From: Dryomyza anilis
Taxonomy: Eukaryota; Arthropoda; Insecta; Diptera; Dryomyzidae
Assembly: GCA_951804985.1 (NCBI GenBank)
Contig: OX638130.1
Span: 115,519,593 to 115,583,592 of the forward strand
Length of the DNA stretch: 64,000 nt
Reading direction: 5' to 3'
The notes under the pieces were generated by a model. It worked only from the letters and a program-made list of their open reading frames with translations. It ran no database searches and was not told the origin of the DNA. How positions within the stretch are numbered: position 1 is the stretch's first letter; the number at the start of each line of letters is the position of its first letter. Positions 48,364-58,994 of this stretch are shown here, piece by piece. A program made the translations under genes and the position numbers.

Positions 48364-48460
48364 CACTCAGTAAAAAAAAAACACCATACAATTAATGGTT
48401 TTTGACTATTAAAATTTGTCAAAAGAAAAAATTATTATTTTAATCTGTTAATAACATTAA

Positions 48461-48642
48461 GGGTGTGTGCGAGTTCGACTAAATTGCTTACTAAACTAAA
48501 TTTCGTCGGTAATGCAGCGCATATATTCATATGATAATTGATTTATTAGAGACTTTAAGAATTACCGGTTACCGCATGGCGATCAAATTAAAACCTGTAC
48601 AATTTAGTTTAGTCAGTAATTTAGTCGAACTCGCACACACCC
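48461..48642. mobile_element. Nested MITE F, PIF/Harbinger-like
   Basis: Inverted ends GGGTGTGTGCGAGTTCGACT and, reversed, the same word from CTCGCACACACCC; the similarity runs about 40 bp (ACTAAACTAAATT). TAA lies on both sides. The uninterrupted family E copies have a single CATTAAATACT at this place, so the target TAA was duplicated. A three-base TAA duplication fits PIF/Harbinger. Confidence 0.8.
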
Positions 48643-48678
48643 TAAATACTACAAAATACCATGAAATTTTCGTTCATA

Positions 48679-48870
48679 TATCGTCGTTGTAGAACTAAAA
48701 GTCACCGACTATATTTTCAAAATACCAATTATTCATTTGCAAAACTTTTTATATATCTTACAATTTCTGATAGATGAGCTTAATAATTGTACCAAATGTT
48801 AAGAAAATGTTGAAATTTCAGATTTTCATAAAAATGATGTTTGGTGAATTTAAATTCTATAACGACGGTA
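48679..48870. mobile_element. Nested MITE G, Tc1/mariner-like
   Basis: Inverted ends TATCGTCGTTGTAGAACTAA and, reversed, TACCGTCGTTATAGAATTTA, bordered by TA (48677-48678 and 48871-48872). The corresponding site in the other E copies is a TATATGA-type word. A one-ended relative is at about 39650. Confidence 0.7.
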
Positions 48871-49119
48871 TATGATTTTTTTTTTTGTATACTATTAAAT
48901 CAATAATTGTCCTATTGTCCAATTTTAATGTGATTTTATGGATTTTTTTTCTGAGTGTGCGTATTATCGAATGTAGGCAAATGCAATCGCTTTAGTTTTC
49001 AATAAAACTGTGGTCTAATTTAATTATTCAGTGTTTTTTTTTAATCTTTATTACGGTTATTAAAAATAAAATTATTTGAAGATTTTTAAAAATGAGCGCT
49101 ATGTGATTAAGCTTTTAAC

Positions 49120-49720
49120 GAAAATTCATCGTAATCACGAATAATTAGTTATTCGATTAATCGTATTTTTTGATTAATCGAAAATACGATTAATCGGTTA
49201 ATTAAATCTAAATTCAAATATTTGATTGTTTCAGAACATAGAAATTGTTGTATCAAAAAATAATTAAACAAATTAAATTAAAATTAATTAATAAAAAATA
49301 ATTGTACATACGATGAATTGTGATACGATGAATTGTGATACGATGAATTGTGATACGATGAATTGTGATACGATGAATTGTGATACGATGAATTGTGTAT
49401 ACGATGAATTGTGATACGATGAATTGTGATACGATGAATTGTGATACGATGAATTGTGATACGATGAATTGTGATACGATGAATTGTGCATACGATGAAT
49501 TGTGCATACGATGAATTGTGCATACGATAAATTGTACATACGATGAATTGTGATACGATGAATTGTCCGGTGCCCCTAAGAAGCAGATTATTTTGACTAA
49601 GCAGATTTGTTAACTGATTAACCGATAAATCTTATTTTGGTTAATCATATTATACGCTTAATCGAATATTTTATTAATCAGAATTGTCGTTTAAACTATT
49701 AATATTTTTAAATAAACTCA
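49120..49720. repeat. AATCG-rich inverted flanks around a minisatellite
   Basis: TAGTTATTCGATTAATCG and CGATTAATCGGTTAATTAA at the left, GTTAACTGATTAACCGATAA and CTTAATCGAATATT at the right, give dispersed complementary words around the array at 49305-49567. They may be arms of an old element; exact ends are not visible. Confidence 0.35.
49305..49567 (+). repeat. 15-bp minisatellite TACGATGAATTGTGA
   Basis: About 17 tandem units; variants have an inserted T, CA or TA before TACGATG. It opens three overlapping antisense frames (HNSSY-type repeats), which are not genes. Confidence 0.9.
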
Positions 49721-49750
49721 ACAAGATTTTTGTATGTGCATTCCATACAT

Positions 49751-50085
49751 AATATACTAGTTTGGCGCTACAGTACTATAAGAATTTAGACCGAGCTCTC
49801 TTCTCTCACCATTTGAACTGTGCGTGTAATATTTGTACTCAAAGTGGTGGAGCCTACAGTTTAATGCCGAATCCGAACGGTGAGTGAGAGTTTTTCATAG
49901 GCAATGTTTACTCTCGTAGTTTTGTCATTGACTGCCGAGAATTATCGTCGCATAAAAAAATGTTTTCTATAAAAAAGATGTTGACCGTCACAGGAATTAA
50001 AACCGGAACCATTCGGTTCGTAGTTCAACGCACCAGCGACTTTTTGACTCGTAGTCCAACACACTAACTAAAAGAGCCACCGCCT
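49751..50085 (-). mobile_element. tRNA-derived SINE, copy 5 (duplicated head)
   Basis: The body matches the family (GTTTGGCGCTACAGTACTAT, AATGCCGAATCCGAACGG). The tRNA-like end is partly doubled: TTCGTAGTTCAACGCACCAG is followed by CTCGTAGTCCAACACACTAA and GAGCCACCGC, so part of the head with the A-box side occurs twice. The (AAT)n tail is eroded. Confidence 0.75.
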
Positions 50086-50092
50086 CTACATT

Positions 50093-52738
50093 TCGTACAT
50101 CTCTTGTATATTGAATTGAATGGTGTTGATTTTGATTCTCATTTTTCCCAGAAGGTATCCCAAGTAGCACTATCTCCTATATAAATGTGGTGTAAAGCTT
50201 TTCACGACATTCTTATTCAGTAATTTTTACCGTATAAAAGCTCTTAAAGCACTTATACGGCTTTTATATGGCTTAAAAGGCGTAAGTCTACATAGCATGT
50301 GACTATATAAAAGCTATGTAGATGCCGTGTAAATGCTATTTTATTACTCAAAAATGTTTATAGAAGCTTATTCCAACTTTTATACAATTATAAATCTGAA
50401 GTATATACATACAATAAAAGGTTGTATTCATACTTTTTAAAATAACTGTCACTGTTTACCTTTCAACCTTTACACGGTGAATTTATTTGGACTTATAAAG
50501 ACCTACACTTACAGTACGTTCATACAGTTTTATGCCATACAACGTTTACTTTCTCAGTTGATTTACTATTTGGGATTGTTAAAAAAAATGCTATTGAAAT
50601 TGTAGATTGAAAAGAATTTAAAAATAACGATTGCTATTTTTATATAAATTTAGTAGTGGAAATGTTCTCAAAATTAATACCTCATGCTATATGCATATAT
50701 TGTATGGAATAGGTATTTTCTAGTATTTCTCTATTTACCAGAGTAGTGTAATGTAGAAGTTTCTGTTCAAAAATTAATTTCTAACCGCATATTCCAATAT
50801 TTAAATTTTTATAAAATTTGCAAAAGATGTACCCCCTCCTAAAAAATGGTCCGAAATTCCAGTGACAGAATTTTTTTCGAATAAAACGAAAACCACGACG
50901 AAATGAACAACAAAAAAAATAAATCACTGGAATTGCTGATGCTTTATGATGAATTCTTTCGTTTGACGTTAGGATGGGGTATTAAATTCTCATATATTAT
51001 TATTTTTTTGTTTTCATTTAAAGTTCTCATTTAGAAATAGTCATGTTTCAATAATACACTTCTCTAAAAATGAAATAATACTTAACGTTTTTATGAGAAT
51101 TTGATTATTAATTCTAGAAAAAAAAAAGTCAGCCTTTTTAGAACTGAAATTCGTGCAAATAATTCTATTACAAATAAAATTTTCTTTCAATAATCAAAAA
51201 ATTATTGAAAAAAAAAGAGGAAAAATAGCTATCCAACGAGACAAACTATGTCTGAGAGTTCTCTTTAAGTTATCTTTTAAATGTTAGAATTGTGTATGAA
51301 AATTTCAATGTAGTCGATGTTGAATTATGTTATACTTAAAAGAATAAAAATTATTTGTTCAGTTTTGATTGATTTTAAATTCATTGGAAAATTCTTGTTT
51401 GTATTGATAAATCGAATCGATAAATATCTTTTAAATAAAACTGTTCATACAAAACTATTAATGTTCTATTAATCATACTGTTCGATGAAGTTTAATGTTT
51501 ATTATGACTATTCTAAATGAGTTGTTTAAATTTATCTCTCAACTTTTATATTTTTGCGACCCAGTTGCATAAAAACGACAAGACATGCTGCAGAACGCCA
51601 TATTTCGATAACTATAATATGCAATATTCTCAAAGCTGCTGGTCAGCTGATGACAGAATCAAAAAGCCTATATCCACTTTTACTCCGCAATAGCAAGCAC
51701 GCCCATTAAATGCAATATTAATAGAAATATTTAGAAAAACCTTAAAAAAAATTAAACAAAATCAATTACTTAAATTAAAACAATACATAATTGTTGCAAT
51801 TAAGCTAAATATAGAAAAATAGTTTATATAAAATTTGAAATAAGAGAAGAGAACATTGAACGAGACCAATATTTAAAATAAAACTGCTTTCTATAATAAA
51901 AAAAAAATTAAGAAGCATTCATAAAAAAATACTTTAGAACCAACATAAAAAGCTTAAATTTAAATCGTCGTTGAAAATTAGTTTTAAGCTGGCAAAGTAT
52001 TAAAAAATATTTACTAATTATAAATATTTTAAAACAATTTGATGTTAATGAAAAAAAATGAAACACATTTAAAAATAAACGGCTTTTGAGATAGCAAACC
52101 TAGCGATAACCAATTGTTCAGCATACAAAATAAACTCAACTTTAACTTTTTAAATAATAATAATTATAAAAAATAAAACAGTCAAATCAAAATAATCTTT
52201 TAAAAACATCTTAAATGTATATGTGAGATGTCAAACAATTTTTTTCGATGACCGTTTTGAACACTTTCCTCCAAAGCGTCTAAAAACTTTCATAGCGTTA
52301 ATATAAAATAATAAATTATTTAAAATAAAGAAAGCGAAGTTCAAAATGATAATAAATATGTGTGTTTTTATTTGGAAATTTGATTTTTTTTTTACCTATG
52401 AGTCATTTTGGGATAATTGAGCATTTTGTATATTTCATAAAAATATTGAAATCCTGATTTCTTTATTAATCAATTAATCTGAACCCTGATTAAAGAGAAT
52501 TTTGATTAATTAAATTCTGATTAATAATAATGCTGATTCATTAATTAATCAAAATTTTTAAAATTTATATTGATATTTTTAAAAATATGCTTGGCTTATG
52601 TTTTATCAGTCTTTCTTTCAGTATTTCTTAACACTTATTTTTCAACTGTCCACCAACGTTATTTGCGCATAAATAAAAGAATTATATTTCTCACCAAATT
52701 GATTGTGTTAATATTTCGTTGTTCTTGCTTGGCATACT
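50093..52738. other. AT-rich non-coding stretch
   Basis: 50160-50350 has repeated words (TATAAAAGC, ACTTATACGGCTTTTATA) of possible repeat origin. No gene in the rest. A frame at 52570-52851 begins in unique AT-rich sequence and runs into the duplicated block that follows. Confidence 0.5.
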
Positions 52739-53276
52739 TGGTTTTCTTGCACGATTTCTTTTTACCATCAGCAACGGTGAAAAAACTACTTGGTAAACTG
52801 GAGAAACTGGAAGATTCAGATGGAGACGTCTATAGCTCCTTTCTGAAGTAAGAGCCAGAAGTGACAACCGATGGGGAATTTAATTGGCTACAAGATAGCA
52901 TATGCCCCTTTCGTAAACGATTGCTTTTTACCATCAGCAACGGTGAAAAACTGACATGACCAAGTTGGTGGGTCCACCACTAGATTCTATACCAAGTACA
53001 GGACGAACATGATATTGGTATCAAAAAATCAGGAAAAATAAGTAGATTAAGATGGCATACTTGGTTTTCTTACACGATTACCATTAGCAACGGTGAAAAA
53101 CCTACTTGGTAAACTGGAAGATTCAGATGGAGGCGTCGATAGCTCCTTTCTGAAGTAAAAGCCAGAAGTGACAACCGCACCATTAGATGGGGAATTTAAT
53201 TGGCTACAAGATAGCATATTCCCCTTTCGCAAACGGTTGCTTTTTACCATCAGCAACGGTGAAAAACTAGCATGAC
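52733..53276 (+). repeat. Two-copy direct repeat upstream of the zinc-finger gene
   Basis: GGCATACTTGGTTTTCTTGC to CATCAGCAACGGTGAAAAAC (52731-52953) recurs at 53053-53266 with point changes and small indels. The shared parts include TACTTGGTAAACTGG, GAAGATTCAGATGGAG, AGCTCCTTTCTGAAGTAA and ATTTAATTGGCTACAAGATA. Within each copy the word ACCATCAGCAACGGTGAAAA appears twice, giving a nested repeat. In one frame it reads PSATVKKLLGKLEKLEDSDG then DVYSSFLK, perhaps the remains of a coding fragment I do not recognise. Confidence 0.6.
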
Positions 53277-53552
53277 CACATTTGTATGGTTTAAGAAAGT
53301 TGTCTTGTTAACTAAACGGGATTTTTTATTATTTCAAACTATATTTTGTATTATGCTTGGTAATTTTGTGTACCATAATAAAGCTAGTTAGAGTCACTAA
53401 TATTTAGTACAAGCCTCTAAAATTCATATCAAATGTATTTAAAATTCAATTTTTAGGTCTCTGAAACACCCTGTTCATTTTCTTAATTTTTCGGCGTCCT
53501 CTTTGTGCTCATTTTTCGTTGCTAACTTTTCGTTGCTATCTTTGCGCTGGTA

Positions 53553-53574
53553 CTGGTATCGATATCGATACCAG
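53553..53574. promoter_or_regulatory. Double DRE in a 22-bp perfect palindrome
   Basis: Two overlapping TATCGATA motifs (53557-53564 and 53563-53570) lie in a perfect palindrome about 160 bp upstream of the zinc-finger start codon. TATCGATA is the DREF-bound DRE of fly housekeeping promoters. The position fits the core promoter region of that gene. Confidence 0.6.
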
Positions 53575-53732
53575 GTGGACTTTTGACGTTTCGTGCTGCG
53601 TTCCTTCTTCTTCTTTCTTTCATTCTTTCTTTCTCTGCAAACAAACAAAAGTTTTTAGTTTTTGTAGAATTTTAGTGCATTTTAAAGAAAAACTACAGAA
53701 AACAAGAATAATAATAATTAATATAGTACAAA

Positions 53733-55067
53733 ATGCTAAGTGTGCTCAATGCGAACAGCGTGTTCAGCGCTTTCGCCAACACAAAATGCGCAGAAGTCTT
53801 CTGCCAGTCCGCAGATAGTTTCTCCATAATTTGTACATTTTGCGAGATGAAAAATTTCGAGTTCGATGATTTCCTGTTGCACTTCAAGAATGTTCATCTG
53901 GACAGCAGGCTGGTGGCAGCAAAGTCCACGCCAGCAACGGCACCAACGGTCACAGAGGCAGCAGTTATTAAAGGCGAAAAATTTGTATACGAAAGCGAAT
54001 CAGAGATGGAGGAGGCCGATCTGCTTTACCAGGAACAACCGCTGCATATAAACGATATCAAATGTTCGCCAAATATATTTACGGAAGCGGTGCAGCAACA
54101 GGTAACAGATGCGCTGGCCTTGGATGAGAATTGGCAAAACTCGACGAACAACGATGACTATAGCGGGAGCGCCAATGACTACAGTGACGATGACAACAGT
54201 GCGGATGATGAACAGTATACGCAACCTGTGAGTTTTGCCTGTCTCAAAAATATAAATGTTTTAAATTTGATTGAGTTTCTTTTATAGTTGTTGAAAAAGT
54301 CTAAAACTATTGCATCCAGCGACGCCGCTGTAACAGCTGCTGCTACTACCACCACCACATCCCTCGTCGTTAAACATGAGTGCAGTGAATGCGGCAAATC
54401 GTACAAAACTTCCAAGGCACTTGCAGCTCACATTACGCGCATGCATCAAAGCACCGAAAAGACGCACAAGTGTCCACGTTGCGATGCCAGCTACGGCGAT
54501 GAACGTTCGCTAAACACACATATGCAGCGCGTACACGATGGCTTTCCATGCGACGAATGCGACAAAACCTATAAAAACAAGGATACGTTGCGCTATCACA
54601 AAATGAAACATAGCGGACAGCGCAACTACATTTGTGACGTGGACAATTGCGGCAAAGCATTCTTTCACAAGAAACGTCTCAGTTGTCACAAGAAATATTC
54701 ACACACCGAAACGCGAAACTATGTCTGTGAAATGTGTGGCTTTAGCACAAAAACCTCAGCGGCGCTGGTGGTGCACAAACGCACGCATACGGGTGAAAAG
54801 CCTTTTGCCTGTTCGGTTTGTAAACGTTGCTTTGCATCACAATCACAGTTGAGCGAACACAAGGCAATGCATGCCACCGATCGTCCGCATATCTGTGATG
54901 TTTGTGGCGCAACATTTGCACGTCCCAAGGGACTGTATCATCACAAACATCTGCATTTGGGCATAAAAAAGTTCGTTTGTAAGCTCTGCGGCAAGGCTTA
55001 TGCGCAGGCAGCCGGATTGTGCGCGCACATGCGGCAGCATAAGGCGGATCGCAATGAGTGTCTTTAG
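53733..55067 (+). CDS. C2H2 zinc-finger protein, two exons, probable DNA-binding protein
   Basis: Exon 1 is 53733-54227 and exon 2 is 54288-55067. The 60-bp intron has donor CCT/GTGAGT and acceptor TTTCTTTTATAG, phase 0, giving 424 residues. The start context TACAAAATGC is good. Near the N-terminus is an atypical finger (C34, C37, H50, H55; FDDFLLHFKNVHL), then an acidic, Asp/Ser/Asn-rich linker (about 85-165), then a Thr/Ala run, then eight C2H2 fingers (about 197-416). Fingers 5 and 6 are joined by a classic HTGEKPF linker; finger 4 has a longer CDVDNC spacing typical of some fly fingers. A nuclear DNA-binding role is expected from the fold; targets and an ortholog name cannot be given from sequence alone. 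The DRE promoter suggests broad expression. Other frames over it are shadows. Confidence 0.95.
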
Positions 55068-58000
55068 GGTATGATGATAATTAGTTTAAATATAGTTTGA
55101 TATTCTGTTAATAGTATTAATAAAAAGGAAAGCATCACTATATAATATAAATCAGTGAACATGTATTCAATGGAGTTGGATTAACGCTTAAAAACGATAT
55201 TTCAAAACCAATTCATAACAACACAATCTACTTGATACGTATCAACTATAAATTGTGCCGGTAAGTAAATTGTTTTATTACTATGATAGGTATATTATAC
55301 TGGGGCGATTTAATCAGGATGCATTAGAAAAATTTTTAAACGCTTTATACTATTTTATACATATTTAGGTATATCCACATTTTAATGAGTATAAAACTTG
55401 TCAGCAAAGTATTAAAAACCCAAACAAACAACGTCGAATTCGGCATAGGTTTTTCCCTCCCGTTTCGGTTACAGTTTTCATTTTTAGTTTTATAACTATA
55501 CGATTTCGGTGTACTGATTGCTAGTTACGATTTCGTTTTCTTTTAAATGTTACTTTTATTCCCATCAATTAAACAAATATTTTTATTTAAATCTTTTGAA
55601 CTGATTCCTATTTCCGATTTCGATTTTTATAATAATGTTATTTAGATTGTAATGTTAGATTGGAATAAAAATCTCTTGAATAAATTTATTTATTTCAATA
55701 TGTTAAACAAAAACCCAAAAATAAAACCAATTACCCAAAAATGTGAATTATGATTTTAATAAAATATTAAATTTTGTTGACTAAAATGCTTTTTTCTGTT
55801 TGTTTTTCATACCTTTTTTAAAACCGACAAAGTTTATGCTCCATTTTACACCAAATCGACCAAAAAAATTTGGAAATTTTATCAACTGATGATAAGTATC
55901 GATATGCTAAGTATCGGTATGCTTTTTTACAAAAAATAGTGCGAAAATCACATTGGTATCGTTACGTTTTTCAGAATTTTTAAAAGAGTATTTTTTGAGG
56001 ACATCAAATTGCATGGATAATTAGACCTGCCACATGTTCAATTTAGAAATTACGACTTGAATTTTAAAAACGCCTGTTTTATTAGCTTTAAAACGAGACT
56101 ACAATGGGCATTTCTGGTTCATGAGATATTTAAATATGAACAATCATGCAATCATTTTTGCCCCATTTTTCCAAACATTGAACCACAGTATCTCTGAACG
56201 TAATGGTCGGAAAATATAAGAAAAATTTATCAATGCATATCTCGATACTCTTCAGTTCAGTTACCCAAATTTCATTGAAATCAAATAGGGTGAATTCGAT
56301 TTGGTGACGGTTTCGATTTTAAAAATGAAACGGTTCAAAAAAATGTTCGCTTCGATTACGGTTTCTATTCCTGCCTGTAAAGGGGTAATTTAAAATTATT
56401 TGACTTACGATACTGGTACCAATTTCAGAAGAATACCCCTGATTCTCACATCTAATTTTGAAATTCGGCTAGTGCCGCACGAATGTCATTTATTTCGAAT
56501 GAAAAAGGGAAATTCAAATTTTTTATTTTACGTACTAACTCAAAAACTTTATGCAATATTAAAAAACTTAGTTGCGGTCTTAATTAGAATCTTGAAATCT
56601 ATCGGAAAATATAAGAAAACCTAAACAGAATATTTGAAAAACATACTTCAAAATTCATTCAACAAAAATATTCTTTCTGGGAATTTTTGTGATTTTTTAT
56701 ACGTGATTTTTGGAAAATTGTAAACTTATTTATATTTCATTCTCCCCCAAATTTATGAAATCATAAAATTCGCGAAATATTCATTTTCAAGTAACCACGG
56801 CTCGACAATGGCCACAAACTCTTGTGGCAAATGTGTAGCTTTTAAGTTACCTCTAACAATAGTGTTGCAAAATAGTATTTTTTAGTTGCAAAGCGGTGAC
56901 TAAGAACATGTGTGGAACATACGCAATAATATCTCACAATGCTGTGATATATAAGTCATACATTCTGATAATGGAACATAAATTTAGTTCCAAAGCGGTG
57001 GCTAAGAACATGTGTGGGCCAATAATATGTGACAATGCTGTGATATATAAACGATAATGGACGAAGATAACTTTGTTGTTATGAAGTGGTAAAATAGTGG
57101 CAAATTAAAAAATGTATTATGTTCCATATATGTGGCAAGTATGGAATGAAGAACCTAATAGGAACATGTTTATTAATAATATAGCTTATTAACTTTAAAA
57201 TGATATAAATGTATATATTATAGACAAAATATTTATTACTCTTATATGTCCATGGAACGTTGGACTGTAAAAAAGGACAGTCGGAGTAGTATAATTTAAG
57301 AAATTAAAAAAAAAAACACTTAAAAAATGTTCACAAATTGCATTTTTATAGGTGCGCGTTAAAATTAGAGAGGGTAGAATATATGCTTTAACCCGAAAAC
57401 TTGAACCGTATGTTAAATTAGAGTTGTAGTTTGCCGAAAAATCTGTTCGTAAAGACATATATTATTATGCCATAGCATATTTTTGACATTATGTGCAATT
57501 TTATTACACAACAAACATTCACGTTAATGGCACTGCGGAGGATCTTTATTATTTTTATTTTTTATTCACGCAAGTTCCACATATAAAATTACAGTTCAAG
57601 TTCCAAACAGGTGAACCGACACTTTAATGGATCGAAATTCGTGGCAACTAAGCCTCGCCCCGGGGCTTTTTGACTGGCAATTGGGTGGCAAATGCGTATA
57701 TTTCGCATGATTTGGAACAAACACTTTAATGGCAATTGTGTGGTTTATAACCTGAACCCCATTGCGTCATTGATTTTTTTGAACTAATTGGTTTCGTTGG
57801 AATTCGGTAAAAACCCATTTACATCATTGGGATTGGAACAGAATCCACTTTCCCAAAAAAAAAATCCAATAATTGGCCAAATCCACGGAATGCCCAATTA
57901 CATTCTTTTTGATATATAAAAGGAATTAAAAATTGTTCATAAAATTCTCAATTCGTAGATAATAGTTACAAATTACATGAGTTGTCAGCACATAAAAGCA

Positions 58001-58994
58001 ATTGAAAATCTTTAAAATTAAACATGAAGATCCCTGGCAATATGGACCGTCTGTTTCTTAAATTCTTCTGCAGTGTGTTCTTTTTCAAATTGTTCTGATC
58101 ATTAACATTTAAATATTTGATAGAGCTTTATCAATGCAAATCAATTTAGATTAAAAAAAAAACACGCAGAATCATGACACACAATATTTGCTATCTTTAT
58201 GTAGAATAAAGTCAAAATATTCCCATGGTTTGCGTGTCCGGGTTAATGAGTTGTGGAAATTTTATTACTTAAATGTATGCCCACTTTTTGTATTGCGACA
58301 CGAAAGTTAACTCATTGGAAACAATTTTGAATTTTAAAAGGTTTAAATAAAATTCAAATATTATTGACGTAATTACCACGTCATTCGTTGGCTCAGAAGC
58401 GGCCCTTAGCTTAATTAATTCAATATACTGAGTTAAAGTTCAACAAAATTTCTTAAAGATTTTTTTTTAAAAAGCATTTTAAAAATGTTTGTACATCAGC
58501 AACTTGCAAATCCCTATAATTTAAAACGCATTAACAATAAAGCCTACAAAAAAACAAGAAATTTTATTAAAAATATAACTTTATTATTTAAATTTTTGTT
58601 TGTTTATAGAAAATTGCACAATATTTTTTACACCAAAAGTATAAAATAAATTCCATACGTTTCTCTTTCAATTTATTTTGCCACAAACGGCAAAATATAT
58701 CGCTTATATCTGTTTTATTTTCTTATCATTTCAATAATCTTTGACGAATGTGGATCATATGCCCTAACCGCAACTTTTCGTTGGTACTTACAACTTTTAA
58801 CTAAAAAAAAAAATTATAATAATAAAAATACATAAAAAATATGTGCAAATACATTCATTTAAGAGGAATGTGTTGCACAACCTCGCAGATGCCTAGTCGT
58901 ATTTAGCGTGTTTCTCTTTCTCGTCTCTTTTGTTCATGAATCATTTTGTAAATAAAAAAATTAAAATATAAACACTTTAATTAAATAAATTTGT
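55068..58994. other. AT-rich intergenic region between the convergent zinc-finger and Cpr genes
   Basis: About 3.9 kb with no gene. 56880-57060 contains a diverged direct repeat (CAAAGCGGTGNCTAAGAACA then TGTGTGG, and CACAATGCTGTGATATATAA-like, twice). 57600-57760 has a CACTTTAATGG direct repeat in a somewhat GC-richer patch (GCCTCGCCCCGGGGC). The two flanking genes converge here, so both 3' ends fall in it. Confidence 0.5.
55119..55124 (+). terminator. Candidate poly(A) signal of the zinc-finger gene
   Basis: AATAAA 52 bases after the stop codon. Confidence 0.5.

Larger units (their letters stand above)
48364..48957 (-). mobile_element. MITE of family E, copy 3 (inverted, with two nested insertions)
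   Basis: Ends CACTCAGTAAAAAAAA and TTTTTTTTCTGAGTG, bordered by TA and TG. When the insertions at 48460-48643 and 48679-48870 are set aside, its remaining pieces follow the reverse complement of copies 1 and 2 (for example ATACTATTAAATCAATAATT and GTCCTATTGTCCAATTTTAA). Confidence 0.8.

Noticed and set aside
49253..49539. Three overlapping antisense frames rich in HNSSY/FIVSQ repeats
   Set aside because: All come from the TACGATGAATTGTGA minisatellite read in three frames.
53047..53256. Antisense 69-codon frame upstream of the zinc-finger gene
   Set aside because: It lies wholly in the duplicated block and is not preserved in the sister copy.
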